Source of the DNA: a virus
Direction: 5' to 3' (one strand)
Virus record (IMG/VR): IMGVR_UViG_3300037827_000551
Coordinates: 1-64,000 of that record
DNA length: 64,000 bases
In this document: positions 7,853-15,108 of the stretch, piece after piece
How positions within the stretch are numbered: the stretch's first letter is position 1
How the letters are laid out: every line of letters starts with the position of its first letter
Translations under genes and position numbers: made by a program
The notes under the pieces: generated by a model
What the model was told of the DNA's origin: nothing
Seen by the model: only the letters and a program-made list of their open reading frames with translations
The model's database searches: none

Positions 7853-8868
7853 GTCACTTATTGTTACAAGGCCGAGCCGAACGAATGCCGTTGCCCGACG
7901 CCTCGGTTGACTTGGTTTTCGGAAGTCCCCCATATATCGACAGTCGCCTGTATCTCGAAGATGGCGAGGACCTCGGGATTTCGATGGCCGTTGACAAGTG
8001 GGTTCCTTGGATGATGAAGATTAGCAAGGAAGCCGTCAGGGTAAGTCGTGGCGCCGTTCTGTGGGTCGTGTCTGGAAACACGCGAGATCGCAATTATCGC
8101 CCCGCTGCCGAAGGATTGATCTGGGAATGGTATAAGTCGGGTGGATTCCAGGAGTGCCCCTGCTATTGGCATCGAGTTGGCATTGCTGGGTCGGGCGGTG
8201 ATCAATGGTTTCGCAAGGACGTCGAGTACGTGATCGCATTCAAGCGGAAACCAAAGCTTGACTGGAGTGACAATACGGCGTGTGGACATGAGCCGAAGTG
8301 GGCGCCGGGAGGCGACATGTCGCATCGCTTGAGCGATGGAACACGCCGCAATCAATGGGGTTCGGGAGAAAAGTCAGGTTTCCACAGGAAAAAAGACGGA
8401 GGTCGACAAGAGACTGGGCGCCCGTCACATAGAATGCATACTAAAATGGAATTGGATGGCTTAATGCGAGAACAGGGATATCTCGCTCCAGCCGTCGCGA
8501 ACCCTGGGAATTACTTGTCAATCGACGAATCTAACGTTATTCACATTCCTGTTGGTGGTGGCTTACTAGGCCACGATCTCGCCCACGAGAACGAGGCTCC
8601 GTTTCCAGAGAAGTTGGCCGAGTTTTTCGTCAAGTCACTCTGTCCACCTAGTGGAACCGTCCTTGATCCGTTCTCGGGATCGGGAACCACGGTCGCTGTC
8701 GCCGATCGTCTCGGCCGAATTGGCATTGGCATGGATCTCAGGATGAGCCAGGCCCGGATCGCAATGCAACGGCTAACTCATCCTCACGCCGAAATCCAAA
8801 AGAAGCCCAAGAAGGAAGAATTCCACCCCCTCTTCGATGGAGTTGAAAATGTACTCGACCGGACCTGA
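7849..8868 (+). CDS. DNA methyltransferase, beta class (probably N4-cytosine)
   Basis: 339 residues. Order of motifs is permuted as in beta-class amino-methyltransferases: catalytic GSPPY (motif IV) near residue 25, a long target-recognition region, then FPEKLAEFFVKSLCPPSG (motif X) and LDPFSGSGTTVAVADRLGR (motif I, AdoMet binding) near residue 265. SPPY rather than DPPY favours N4-cytosine over N6-adenine, by family knowledge. Coupled to the upstream gene. No restriction partner is seen, so it is an orphan enzyme that probably protects phage DNA. Confidence 0.9.
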   Translation: MSHLLLQGRAERMPLPDASVDLVFGSPPYIDSRLYLEDGEDLGISMAVDKWVPWMMKISKEAVRVSRGAVLWVVSGNTRDRNYRPAAEGLIWEWYKSGGFQECPCYWHRVGIAGSGGDQWFRKDVEYVIAFKRKPKLDWSDNTACGHEPKWAPGGDMSHRLSDGTRRNQWGSGEKSGFHRKKDGGRQETGRPSHRMHTKMELDGLMREQGYLAPAVANPGNYLSIDESNVIHIPVGGGLLGHDLAHENEAPFPEKLAEFFVKSLCPPSGTVLDPFSGSGTTVAVADRLGRIGIGMDLRMSQARIAMQRLTHPHAEIQKKPKKEEFHPLFDGVENVLDRT

Positions 8869-9157
8869 TACTCGTCGTTCTTGTACTGGCCCGTTTTACC
8901 AGATCGTCCTGGTCAAGCCATGTGGTCGGTTTTACCAGGGGAAGGCCTACTTGGCCACGGCCGAAGATCCCGAGGAGGCCGAACGGCAATACGAAAATCC
9001 AGTGTACAAGACGCTGCCGGAGTGGCGCCAACCCAAGCCTGTGGCCGGCGTGGGCTTGGTGGTTTGGAACCCCAAGCATGAGCGCTGGGACGTCGTCAAG
9101 CAACGCGAGGCGAGACCAGGGGAATTCGAGGAGGTGGCAGATGACTCAGGATATTAG
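8849..9157 (+). CDS. Hypothetical protein
   Basis: 102 residues from ATG 8849 (TGGAG upstream); an in-frame ATG lies at 8837. It overlaps the methyltransferase C-terminus by 20 bases. Contains FYQIVLVKPCGRFYQGKAYL, EDPEEAERQYENP and VVWNPKHERWDVVK, compact alpha/beta look. No family recognised. Confidence 0.55.
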   Translation: MYSTGPDTRRSCTGPFYQIVLVKPCGRFYQGKAYLATAEDPEEAERQYENPVYKTLPEWRQPKPVAGVGLVVWNPKHERWDVVKQREARPGEFEEVADDSGY

Positions 9158-9335
9158 AATTTATATGATCTGCCCAAACTGTAATGGAACCGGCCAAGTC
9201 AACAACGACAAAGCGAAGGCATTGCAAATTACTCTGGCGTGCCGGGAATGCGAGCATTTGCGGGTTGTACCGGTGCCAAGGCATGGTGAAATCGCGGCCC
9301 TGGTGAGCGAGGTTATCGAGAAGAAAGGCGAATAG
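9141..9335 (+). CDS. Zinc-finger miniprotein
   Basis: 64 residues, ATG 9141 behind GAGGAGGTGGC. CPNCNGTGQV and CRECEHLRV give a four-cysteine zinc site; CNGTGQV resembles the DnaJ-type CxxCxGxG unit. Function unknown. Confidence 0.6.
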   Translation: MTQDIRIYMICPNCNGTGQVNNDKAKALQITLACRECEHLRVVPVPRHGEIAALVSEVIEKKGE

Positions 9336-9336
9336 C

Positions 9337-9540
9337 ATGGACCAGCAAACTTACGACCAAAACCGCAAAACCCTGGATGACCTCAAGGCCGAGATTGTTG
9401 GTGTTCCAAGCGACAAACTGCTCCGCATGCACAATCGTGCGTCCACTTCCACTTTTGGTGACGTGCACATGGAAATCATAGCGTTTTACGTGCGGAGAGA
9501 ACTCATGAGACGCGGATTTAACCCCAATGGTGATTTATGA
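9337..9540 (+). CDS. Small helical protein
   Basis: 67 residues from ATG 9337 (GAAAGGCG upstream). Helical and charged (KTLDDLKAEIVG, VRRELMRRGFNPN). No family recognised. The stop overlaps the next start (ATGA). Confidence 0.55.
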   Translation: MDQQTYDQNRKTLDDLKAEIVGVPSDKLLRMHNRASTSTFGDVHMEIIAFYVRRELMRRGFNPNGDL

Positions 9541-10016
9541 GCGAAGGCCAAGAATTGAGCAAAGAGCTCAGGGACACCATAGATGCGATCGGAGTCGCTC
9601 TCGGGGAAACCCCAGGAGAACCGGAATTCCCGATAACCGTCTACTCCATCGAGTACGGTGGACCACCCCCGCTTTTGCCTCCGAAGCGTGGCAAGTGTGG
9701 CGATTTTGTCGCGGTTCGTCCGGTCGGGAATAAGTACGGCGACAAAACTTACCTTGGGGTCATGCTGGGAGATCTCGCCATATCTCTCGGTTACGACTTC
9801 AATCGTACAGCCGGAATCATGACGATTCGACGTGGATTTCACAACCCGGCCATGTTTGTCCCTGATCTCGGTGAGGTGATCCAGGGGTGCCAATCGTGGT
9901 GGTCCCTGATTAAAAAGCCAGAGGATCTTGAACAAATCACCGATAGGGACATCGATAATATCTGGTACGTCAAGGCCCTAAAGAAATTAAAGGAGGCTGA
10001 TCTTGACGGGGGTTGA
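9537..10016 (+). CDS. Hypothetical protein
   Basis: 159 residues, coupled ATGA start. Contains a Pro-rich stretch (GGPPPLLPPKRGKCGDFVAV) followed by YLGVMLGDLAISLGYDF, the latter resembling a short module seen in small phage proteins around GDF/GDL motifs. Function unknown. Confidence 0.55.
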   Translation: MSEGQELSKELRDTIDAIGVALGETPGEPEFPITVYSIEYGGPPPLLPPKRGKCGDFVAVRPVGNKYGDKTYLGVMLGDLAISLGYDFNRTAGIMTIRRGFHNPAMFVPDLGEVIQGCQSWWSLIKKPEDLEQITDRDIDNIWYVKALKKLKEADLDGG

Positions 10017-10086
10017 CGGCCATGCGATTCTAGAGTTATCAACGTAAGTATTGTTTTGTAGCCAGTCAGCTAGTCGAAAGACGCCC

Positions 10087-10716
10087 GTGAGAAGGAGAAA
10101 TCATGCTCCACTAGATCGTCAGCGAGGCCGTGGCTATTCCCCACAGAAGTGCGTTCAAATGTGGGTTCGGGCCCAACGCCCCGACCAGTCCACCAAGAAG
10201 ATCGCCGAGGCCGAGGGGATCTCTGAGAGTTACGCACGCAAGCTAATCGCCAGGGGTCATGATCACGCGGTCCAAGGCAAGATACCAAGGATGCTGACGA
10301 TTATGAACGGCCAGCCGATGATTAACGGTGTACCCAATTGCAAGCACGGGAGGCCGATATTGCCGGGTGAGCCGCTGAACTGTGTTGACTGCGACAAATC
10401 CGGCAACGACCATTTGATTGCCATGCGGCCGATCCTGGACAAGAAGCCAAAAGCCAAAGAACCACCGAGGTTTCAGCCTAACATCAAGGACCAGAAGGCG
10501 AAAATTGTGAGCCCAAGCGAATGGATTGTGGCGTTGCCCAACGGAAAGATTCACCAAGTCAGGGCCAGAACCAAAGATGAGGCCAAGGTGATACTGAGGA
10601 AAATTCTCAACCTCAAGCCAAAGGAGAACGTTCCTCGGGGCACCGTATTCCAGAGGGCGATTGATGGGGTGGCGAAGGCGGTTAAGGCCAAGGTTGCGGG
10701 AAAGGGAAGGCCGTGA
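10087..10716 (+). CDS. Helix-turn-helix protein
   Basis: About 209 residues. A helix-turn-helix (TKKIAEAEGISESYARKLIARG, about residues 40-60) is followed by Cys-containing NCKHGRPILPGEPLNC and a basic C-terminal domain (WIVALPNGKIHQVRARTKDEA). Probably binds nucleic acid. The start is unclear: the frame is open from TTG 10051, GTG 10087 has only a weak GAAAG, and a strong AAGGAG lies in front of an out-of-frame ATG at 10103 that stops after three codons. Confidence 0.6.
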   Translation: MRRRNHAPLDRQRGRGYSPQKCVQMWVRAQRPDQSTKKIAEAEGISESYARKLIARGHDHAVQGKIPRMLTIMNGQPMINGVPNCKHGRPILPGEPLNCVDCDKSGNDHLIAMRPILDKKPKAKEPPRFQPNIKDQKAKIVSPSEWIVALPNGKIHQVRARTKDEAKVILRKILNLKPKENVPRGTVFQRAIDGVAKAVKAKVAGKGRP

Positions 10717-10892
10717 GTGAATACAAGGTCGATCTTCAGTATTTGATTTTGGAATGGACTGCGATTGAAGCGGAGGAGCGCGAGAAAGGAAGGTCTGACT
10801 ACCTAAAGCTTGTGAATGCGACCATCAACAGGCTATTGGAGTCCGCCACCTACGAAGAACTCCAAAAATTTGGAAAAATTACCCAGGCATGA
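10713..10892 (+). CDS. Small helical protein
   Basis: 59 residues, GTG 10713 overlapping the previous stop (GTGA) with AAAGGGAAGG before it. Sequence VSEYKVDLQYLILEWTAIEA, acidic and helical. Function unknown. Confidence 0.5.
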   Translation: MSEYKVDLQYLILEWTAIEAEEREKGRSDYLKLVNATINRLLESATYEELQKFGKITQA

Positions 10893-11080
10893 ATTCTGGA
10901 TGGGCACACGGAAAAGCCATGACAAAACGCCAAAAGAGAAGAGAGCGGCTTGCTCAAACTTGCGAGGGGATCGCCAAGCGAGGCAATCCTGAGATGGGGA
11001 TCAAGCCATGGAGGAGCGAGATTGCAATGGAATTGCGAGCGACGAATCGTAGGATTGAGATGAAGAAATCACGAGCGTAA
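10889..11080 (+). CDS. Small basic protein
   Basis: 63 residues, ATGA overlap; a second in-frame ATG at 10919 (MTKRQKRRERLAQ) is an alternative start. Very basic, possibly nucleic-acid binding. Confidence 0.45.
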   Translation: MNSGWAHGKAMTKRQKRRERLAQTCEGIAKRGNPEMGIKPWRSEIAMELRATNRRIEMKKSRA

Positions 11081-11178
11081 ACCGACCTCGGAAAGACCTC
11101 ATGAACGCCTACAGTCGTTACCGTATTGACTGGGCTCGTGCTGGCAACTTGGAACCAACCCTAACCCGAAAGGACCCC

Positions 11179-11421
11179 ATGAACCCCGATCTCCTCGCCG
11201 AACTCGAAAAGCTCCCAACGTTCGCCTCGCTTCCCGCCGAGGTCAAGACCGCCGTTGTCGACAAGGTTACGGCCACGGTGACTCATCATTATCCCAACAT
11301 GGGCGCCGCTGCCGTTAATTGGGCGGCGATCCTCCAGATTATCGAGGCTGTGCTCGCGGCGGTTGCTCCGCTGATTCCCGCAAAGGCAGCGCCGGCACCC
11401 ACTCCGGCACCGGCCGCATGA
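11179..11421 (+). CDS. Small protein with Pro-Ala tail
   Basis: 80 residues from ATG 11179 (GAAAGGA upstream); an in-frame ATG 11101 behind GGAAAGA would add 26 residues. Helical N-terminal half (LLAELEKLPTFASLPAEV), a hydrophobic stretch (ILQIIEAVLAAVAPLI) that may enter a membrane, and a tail of Ala-Pro repeats. It precedes a 27-residue membrane peptide, so a lysis-related role is conceivable but unproven. Confidence 0.5.
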   Translation: MNPDLLAELEKLPTFASLPAEVKTAVVDKVTATVTHHYPNMGAAAVNWAAILQIIEAVLAAVAPLIPAKAAPAPTPAPAA

Positions 11422-11501
11422 GCAGTTTTAATCCGGGACCAATACTTGTTGCAATTGGATTTATTATTTTGATTGGGTCTTTCAGGAGAAAATGCCCGTG
11501 A
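11418..11501 (+). CDS. Tiny membrane peptide
   Basis: 27 residues, ATGA overlap with the previous gene and overlapping the next start. Sequence is essentially one membrane helix (ILVAIGFIILIGSF) with a basic end (RRKCP). No ribosome-binding site of its own, so expression would depend on coupling. Confidence 0.4.
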   Translation: MSSFNPGPILVAIGFIILIGSFRRKCP

Positions 11502-12607
11502 AGTTTGCGAGACTTAGATTTGGCCGAAATCGTCCCAAGACGCTGCCTCGTTGGCATTTCCACAATTACACCACCAGGGGACTCCTTGCCGCTCCGCCCG
11601 CAACCGAGGACTGGTCAGCGGCGGCGACGGCGTCATTGAGCAATATCTATCTGAACGATCAACTCGGCAACTGCGTGATCGCAGGTGGATATCATCAGGT
11701 CGGCCTTTGGACCGGCAATGCGGGCGATCTATTTCTAGCTACTGACGCTCAGATCATAAGCGATTACTCGGCCATCGGCGGTTACGTCCCAGGAAATCCG
11801 GCAACCGACCAGGGCTGTAACGAGCAGACCGCCCTCGGCTACTGGACATCAACCGGATTCGCGGATGGGTCGAAGCTTGCGGGATGGATGGGTGTCGACG
11901 CGACCCAGCCAACTTTGATTCAGCAGGGCATCTACCTTTTCGAGTCGAGTTACTACGGCCTCGAATTGCCAGACGAGTGGACCAATCCCATGCCGCAGCA
12001 AAGCGGCTTCATCTGGGACGTGGCTGGAGAACCAAACCCCGAGCAAGGCCATGCCATCATGGCGATTGGCTACACGGCTGAAGGTGTCGTGGTTGACTCG
12101 TGGGGCATGACTGGCCTCGTGACATGGGCGGCACTGGCCAAGTACATGGTTACGTCAGCCGGCGGCGAAGCGTACGTCTTGGTGAGCGAGGACCAACTCA
12201 ATAAAGCCCAGGCCAAGGCGCCAAATGGTTTTGACTGGACGACCCTGATCTCGGATTTCGATAGTCTCGGCGGTAATCTCCCGGTGCCGAATCCAACGCC
12301 AGTGCCTACACCGGTGCCTCCAGCGCCAACACCAAGCCCCACGCCGACTCCAGTGAATCCGCCAACGCCGATTCCGCCCGGCCCAGTGCCAATACCGACG
12401 CCAACGCCAACGCCCGTTGTGGTCCCCGACATCGGCATCTTTTTGGCGTCCAAGACAATCCAGTTGAATGCACCGCTGAGCCCAACGGGGGCGCCATGGG
12501 TGATCGAGGATAACGAGAACCCCCTGTACAAAAACCTAGTGAGAGTCAACCTTTCTCGGCGAGCCGTCGTGGTTCCCGAAGGGTGGGAAGCGGCCAAGAA
12601 ACCCTGA
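11492..12607 (+). CDS. Papain-like cysteine-peptidase-fold protein with Pro/Thr linker
   Basis: 371 residues; ATG 11492 follows TTCAGGAGAA. Residues 50-250 have the papain-like layout: LNDQLGNCVIAGG (Cys about 61), EQGHAIMAIGY (His about 187) and VVVDSWGMTG (Asp/Ser about 202). A linker of (P)TPxP repeats (about 265-315) leads to a C-terminal 60-residue domain ending VVPEGW. A related gene with the same plan follows at 12981-14195. Possible roles are a virion-associated or injected peptidase or a host-surface protein; none is shown. No signal peptide is apparent. Confidence 0.7.
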   Translation: MPVKFARLRFGRNRPKTLPRWHFHNYTTRGLLAAPPATEDWSAAATASLSNIYLNDQLGNCVIAGGYHQVGLWTGNAGDLFLATDAQIISDYSAIGGYVPGNPATDQGCNEQTALGYWTSTGFADGSKLAGWMGVDATQPTLIQQGIYLFESSYYGLELPDEWTNPMPQQSGFIWDVAGEPNPEQGHAIMAIGYTAEGVVVDSWGMTGLVTWAALAKYMVTSAGGEAYVLVSEDQLNKAQAKAPNGFDWTTLISDFDSLGGNLPVPNPTPVPTPVPPAPTPSPTPTPVNPPTPIPPGPVPIPTPTPTPVVVPDIGIFLASKTIQLNAPLSPTGAPWVIEDNENPLYKNLVRVNLSRRAVVVPEGWEAAKKP

Positions 12608-12661
12608 TCCAAGAGCGTTCTGGTGGGCCACCGACCGGCCCGGAGAAGCGGTGGCGCCCAC
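12605..12661 (+). ncRNA. Repeated hairpin element, copy 1
   Basis: Begins exactly at the stop codon of the preceding gene with TGATCCAAGAGCG, then CTGGTGGGCCACCGACC. It folds into an 11-bp stem, GTGGGC-CACCG (12623-12633) with CGGTG-GC-GCCCAC (12649-12661), leaving only a two-base bulge. Copy 2 at 14710-14776 shares the primary sequence and the GCCACC/GGTGGC pairing. There is no T-run, so it is not a simple terminator. Confidence 0.5.
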
Positions 12662-12674
12662 ACTGGAAGCAAGT

Positions 12675-12697
12675 CCTCCGCATCTGAGAGGCGGAGG
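12675..12697 (+). ncRNA. GC-rich hairpin
   Basis: CCTCCGC (12675-12681) pairs with GCGGAGG (12691-12697) around a 9-base loop. Part of the densely folded 12605-12960 intergenic region. Confidence 0.4.
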
Positions 12698-12701
12698 CAC
12701 C

Positions 12702-12805
12702 GGCGAGGGTTTTGGGAGCCTACGGGGGTGACGAAATCGACTCTCTATTGGCTTGAGGCGAAGATTAGACTACCCGTGCTGCCGGTTCGACTCCGGCACT
12801 CGCCG
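12702..12805 (+). ncRNA. tRNA-like structure with canonical T-arm
   Basis: GGCGAGG (12702-12708) pairs with the 3' ACTCGCC (12798-12804; six of seven pairs). Directly before it lies a perfect T-arm, GCCGG-TTCGACT-CCGGC (12781-12797). ACGGG (12722-12726) pairs with CCCGT (12773-12777), closing a long middle arm instead of normal D and anticodon arms. At 104 bases it is too long for an ordinary tRNA and too short for tmRNA. No anticodon can be assigned with confidence. Confidence 0.4.
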
Positions 12806-12867
12806 ATTTATCGGAAGCGGCGTGGCGATATGACACGCGGAATGTATGGTGCCAGCCTGATGACTTC

Positions 12868-12953
12868 CTGGTGTGGCCCGTAAGCGGACATCGCAACCGA
12901 CAGTGAGCCAAGATTGCAACTTGGCGAGAACACACCAGCCGGGCTAGGACCGG
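12868..12953 (+). ncRNA. Multi-stem RNA upstream of second papain-like gene
   Basis: CTGGTGTG (12868-12875) pairs perfectly with CACACCAG (12931-12938). Inside are CCG-TAAG-CGG (12878-12887) and GCCAAG-ATTGCAA-CTTGGC (12907-12925), giving a three-way layout. It is followed at once by GCCGG-GCTAGGA-CCGGC (12937-12953). The next gene starts 28 bases later, so a leader or regulatory role is plausible. Confidence 0.45.
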
Positions 12954-12980
12954 CCTTCCGAGAAAACTATAAGCAAAACT

Positions 12981-14195
12981 ATGTCGCTCCAAACTATTCA
13001 CATCCCTGGCCTCAACACCGACGTTCGCGTTCAGGATCGCGCCTCGCTGCGATCGACACAGAAGACGCGGAAACAGATCATTCCGGTTCACAAAGTCGTC
13101 TCGATGCCATCTGTGGCACTAGGGGCCATCTATTCAGATATGGCAGCATGGCCAACGGCCCCAACTTCATTCATGTGGGCACCGTCCGCCGTTTACGGTC
13201 TCGATGGCAATGGAACTTACGGCAACTGCCAGCTCTGTGCGGGGATACACAGCGACCAGTTGATGACCTTGGCGGCGACCGGCGTTGAATCGCAATTCGA
13301 TCAAGCGGCGATCATCGCCCAGTACCTGCAAGTTACTGGTGGCCTGGACATCGGATGGAACGAATTCAATCTTGTCTATCAGTGGGAAAACATAGGTCTT
13401 GGCGGTAATCCGGACGCCCTGATTCTCGACTCGATGGATATCGATCCGACGGACACAGAAACCGTCAAGGCCGCATTGTGGTTCTTCGGCTCGGTCATCT
13501 GGAACGGGCAACTTGCGCCGCAGTGGCTGACGGGATTTAAACCAGGGGAGACATGGAATGCTGGAGCGGGGATCGATACCAACCCGAACCTCGGACACGC
13601 TGTCATTCTCACTGGAGTACAACCAAATGGAAATTACGGGATGGCGACCTGGGGAGCCAGTGGGTATTTTGAACCTGCCGCTGTCGCGATTAGTGACCCC
13701 GACATCTTCGTCAACTTGTCCTGGCGGTGGTTCAACCGCCAGGGATACGCTCCCAACGGAGCCCACTACACGGCCGTTTCTCCTCTCTGGACGGCATTGG
13801 GCGGCCGAGTGCTTCCCGCAAGCCCGTTCCCGCCGCCGAGCCCGACTCCAGTCCCTACACCGACTCCAACGCCTCCAGCAACCGTAGATGTGGGCGTATT
13901 CGTCGGGCCCAAGCAAGTGCACATTGCTGGCTCGGGTTGGACGATGACAGACAATGTCCCATTGGATCAGGGTAGACTGATCAAGATTAACTGCGGGGCA
14001 CGTACGGTGCACGGCCAGAAAGGCTGGACCCAAACGGCCACGGCCACCGGATTCGATGTTGGAATCGATATCGCGGGTCAAAAGGTTCAAGTGCCTAACG
14101 GGTGGAGTTTTAGCCCCGTGGCGCCGGCGGGAACCGTAGTCATTTATTATGAGGTCAATCATGTGCAAGCACCTCTAGGATGGATCAAATCATGA
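12981..14195 (+). CDS. Papain-like cysteine-peptidase-fold protein, second copy
   Basis: 404 residues from ATG 12981, without a clear ribosome-binding site. Layout as in the gene at 11492: GTYGNCQLCAG (Cys about 83), NLGHAVILTGV (His about 206), NYGMATWGAS, then a Pro/Thr linker (about 277-293) and a C-terminal domain with repeats DVGVFVGPKQVHIAG / DVGIDIAGQKVQVPNGW, similar to DIGIFLASKTIQL of the first copy. Sequence identity between the copies is low, so they are old paralogues or two family members acquired together. Substrate and location unknown. Confidence 0.7.
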   Translation: MSLQTIHIPGLNTDVRVQDRASLRSTQKTRKQIIPVHKVVSMPSVALGAIYSDMAAWPTAPTSFMWAPSAVYGLDGNGTYGNCQLCAGIHSDQLMTLAATGVESQFDQAAIIAQYLQVTGGLDIGWNEFNLVYQWENIGLGGNPDALILDSMDIDPTDTETVKAALWFFGSVIWNGQLAPQWLTGFKPGETWNAGAGIDTNPNLGHAVILTGVQPNGNYGMATWGASGYFEPAAVAISDPDIFVNLSWRWFNRQGYAPNGAHYTAVSPLWTALGGRVLPASPFPPPSPTPVPTPTPTPPATVDVGVFVGPKQVHIAGSGWTMTDNVPLDQGRLIKINCGARTVHGQKGWTQTATATGFDVGIDIAGQKVQVPNGWSFSPVAPAGTVVIYYEVNHVQAPLGWIKS

Positions 14196-14308
14196 GTACC
14201 CATGAAATCCTAAAGTGGATGGGGTGGGAAAAACAGTTCGGCTCGCGTTCCCATGGATTTGATGGAGCGTGGACCAAGTGTTTGGACGTATCAAGACGTA
14301 ACTTCTGA
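14192..14308 (+). CDS. Small protein, translationally coupled
   Basis: 38 residues beginning MSTHEILKWMGWEKQFG, ATGA overlap with the previous stop. Tryptophan-rich, unknown. Confidence 0.4.
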   Translation: MSTHEILKWMGWEKQFGSRSHGFDGAWTKCLDVSRRNF

Positions 14309-14415
14309 CTCGGTTTTAACGGGAGATCGCAGTGCCAAAACCCAGACCTCCCAAGCATGTTCCGCATCGACCCTGTGCTTTATACCTCCGTTTCCGAAAA
14401 GAGAAAGGCCGCCAC

Positions 14416-14712
14416 ATGAGCACCGCCATCGCAACCGCAAGCCCGGTCATATCAGGTGACCAGGTCACATCGCGAGGATTTTTCTTCACCCAGAACGCCA
14501 ACGTTCTCCCAGTGGTAACCGTCGGCCCCACGTCGAACACGGCTTCGATTCCCTGTGTTCCTGGCGACGCCATCACATTTTACGTGATTGATACCAACGT
14601 GAACGGGCCATCCGTCGCGTCAAACGTGGTCAGCTCAACCGACCCATTCCCGCCGCCCACCGGCGTTCCGACAACGCCGACTGCGTTAACCCTGACATTT
14701 ACCGACCCTTGA
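14416..14712 (+). CDS. Small beta-sandwich-like protein
   Basis: 98 residues from ATG 14416 (GAGAAAGG upstream). An alternative GTG 14332 behind GGGAGA would add 28 basic, Pro-rich residues. The sequence alternates Ser/Thr/Val with short strands (GDAITFYVIDTNVNG), like phage Ig/fibronectin-type domains. Its stop codon begins copy 2 of the hairpin element. Confidence 0.55.
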   Translation: MSTAIATASPVISGDQVTSRGFFFTQNANVLPVVTVGPTSNTASIPCVPGDAITFYVIDTNVNGPSVASNVVSSTDPFPPPTGVPTTPTALTLTFTDP

Positions 14713-14776
14713 TCCAAGAGCGGGACCTGGTGGGCCACCGACCATGCCGTGAGTTGGACTCGGCAAAACTGGTGGC
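14710..14776 (+). ncRNA. Repeated hairpin element, copy 2
   Basis: Starts at the stop codon of the preceding gene with the same TGATCCAAGAGCG and CTGGTGGGCCACCGACC as copy 1. The outer stem is GCCACC (14734-14739) with GGTGGC (14771-14776); an inner stem TGCCG/CGGCA (14745-14749, 14761-14765) differs in sequence from copy 1. Conserved outer pairing with a changed inner arm suggests an RNA under selection. Confidence 0.5.
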
Positions 14777-14801
14777 ATCTATCAATTAACTGAGGTTTTA
14801 A

Positions 14802-15107
14802 ATGGGTGTGGATATCCCCGATCTCCCTGGATGGCGAAAAGGCAAGCCACCATACCAGGGTTGCTGGTTCGTGAAATCCAAGGACGGATCGGTCGACATC
14901 GCCTATTTACAGGGCGACCTCTGGATTCACAGTTACGCCAGGAACTGGCTAGACAGATCGGTCGACATCACCTATTTACAGGACGCCCCCGCGATTTCCG
15001 AGGACGATCCAGTCGTCTACTTGCTGAAGACCGGAAGACTTGGGTTGATCTCGGAAATCATCGCCTTCGCTCCAATCCAATGGCCAGATGGGGAGCCACC
15101 GGAATGA
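14802..15107 (+). CDS. Hypothetical protein with internal repeat
   Basis: 101 residues from ATG 14802 (TGAGG upstream). Contains two copies of the phrase GSVDIAYLQGD / RSVDITYLQDA, reflected as a direct DNA repeat near 14887 and 14957. Function unknown. Confidence 0.55.
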   Translation: MGVDIPDLPGWRKGKPPYQGCWFVKSKDGSVDIAYLQGDLWIHSYARNWLDRSVDITYLQDAPAISEDDPVVYLLKTGRLGLISEIIAFAPIQWPDGEPPE

Positions 15108-15108
15108 C

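Noticed and set aside
10103-10114. Start codon with strong AAGGAG
   Set aside because: ATG 10103 meets a stop after three codons and is out of frame with the helix-turn-helix protein.
12702-12805. tmRNA
   Set aside because: T-arm and acceptor fit, but at 104 bases there is no tag-reading frame and the usual tmRNA 5' consensus is missing.
13167-14168. 333-residue leftward frame
   Set aside because: Antisense to the second papain-like gene; no start signal and no plausible domain.
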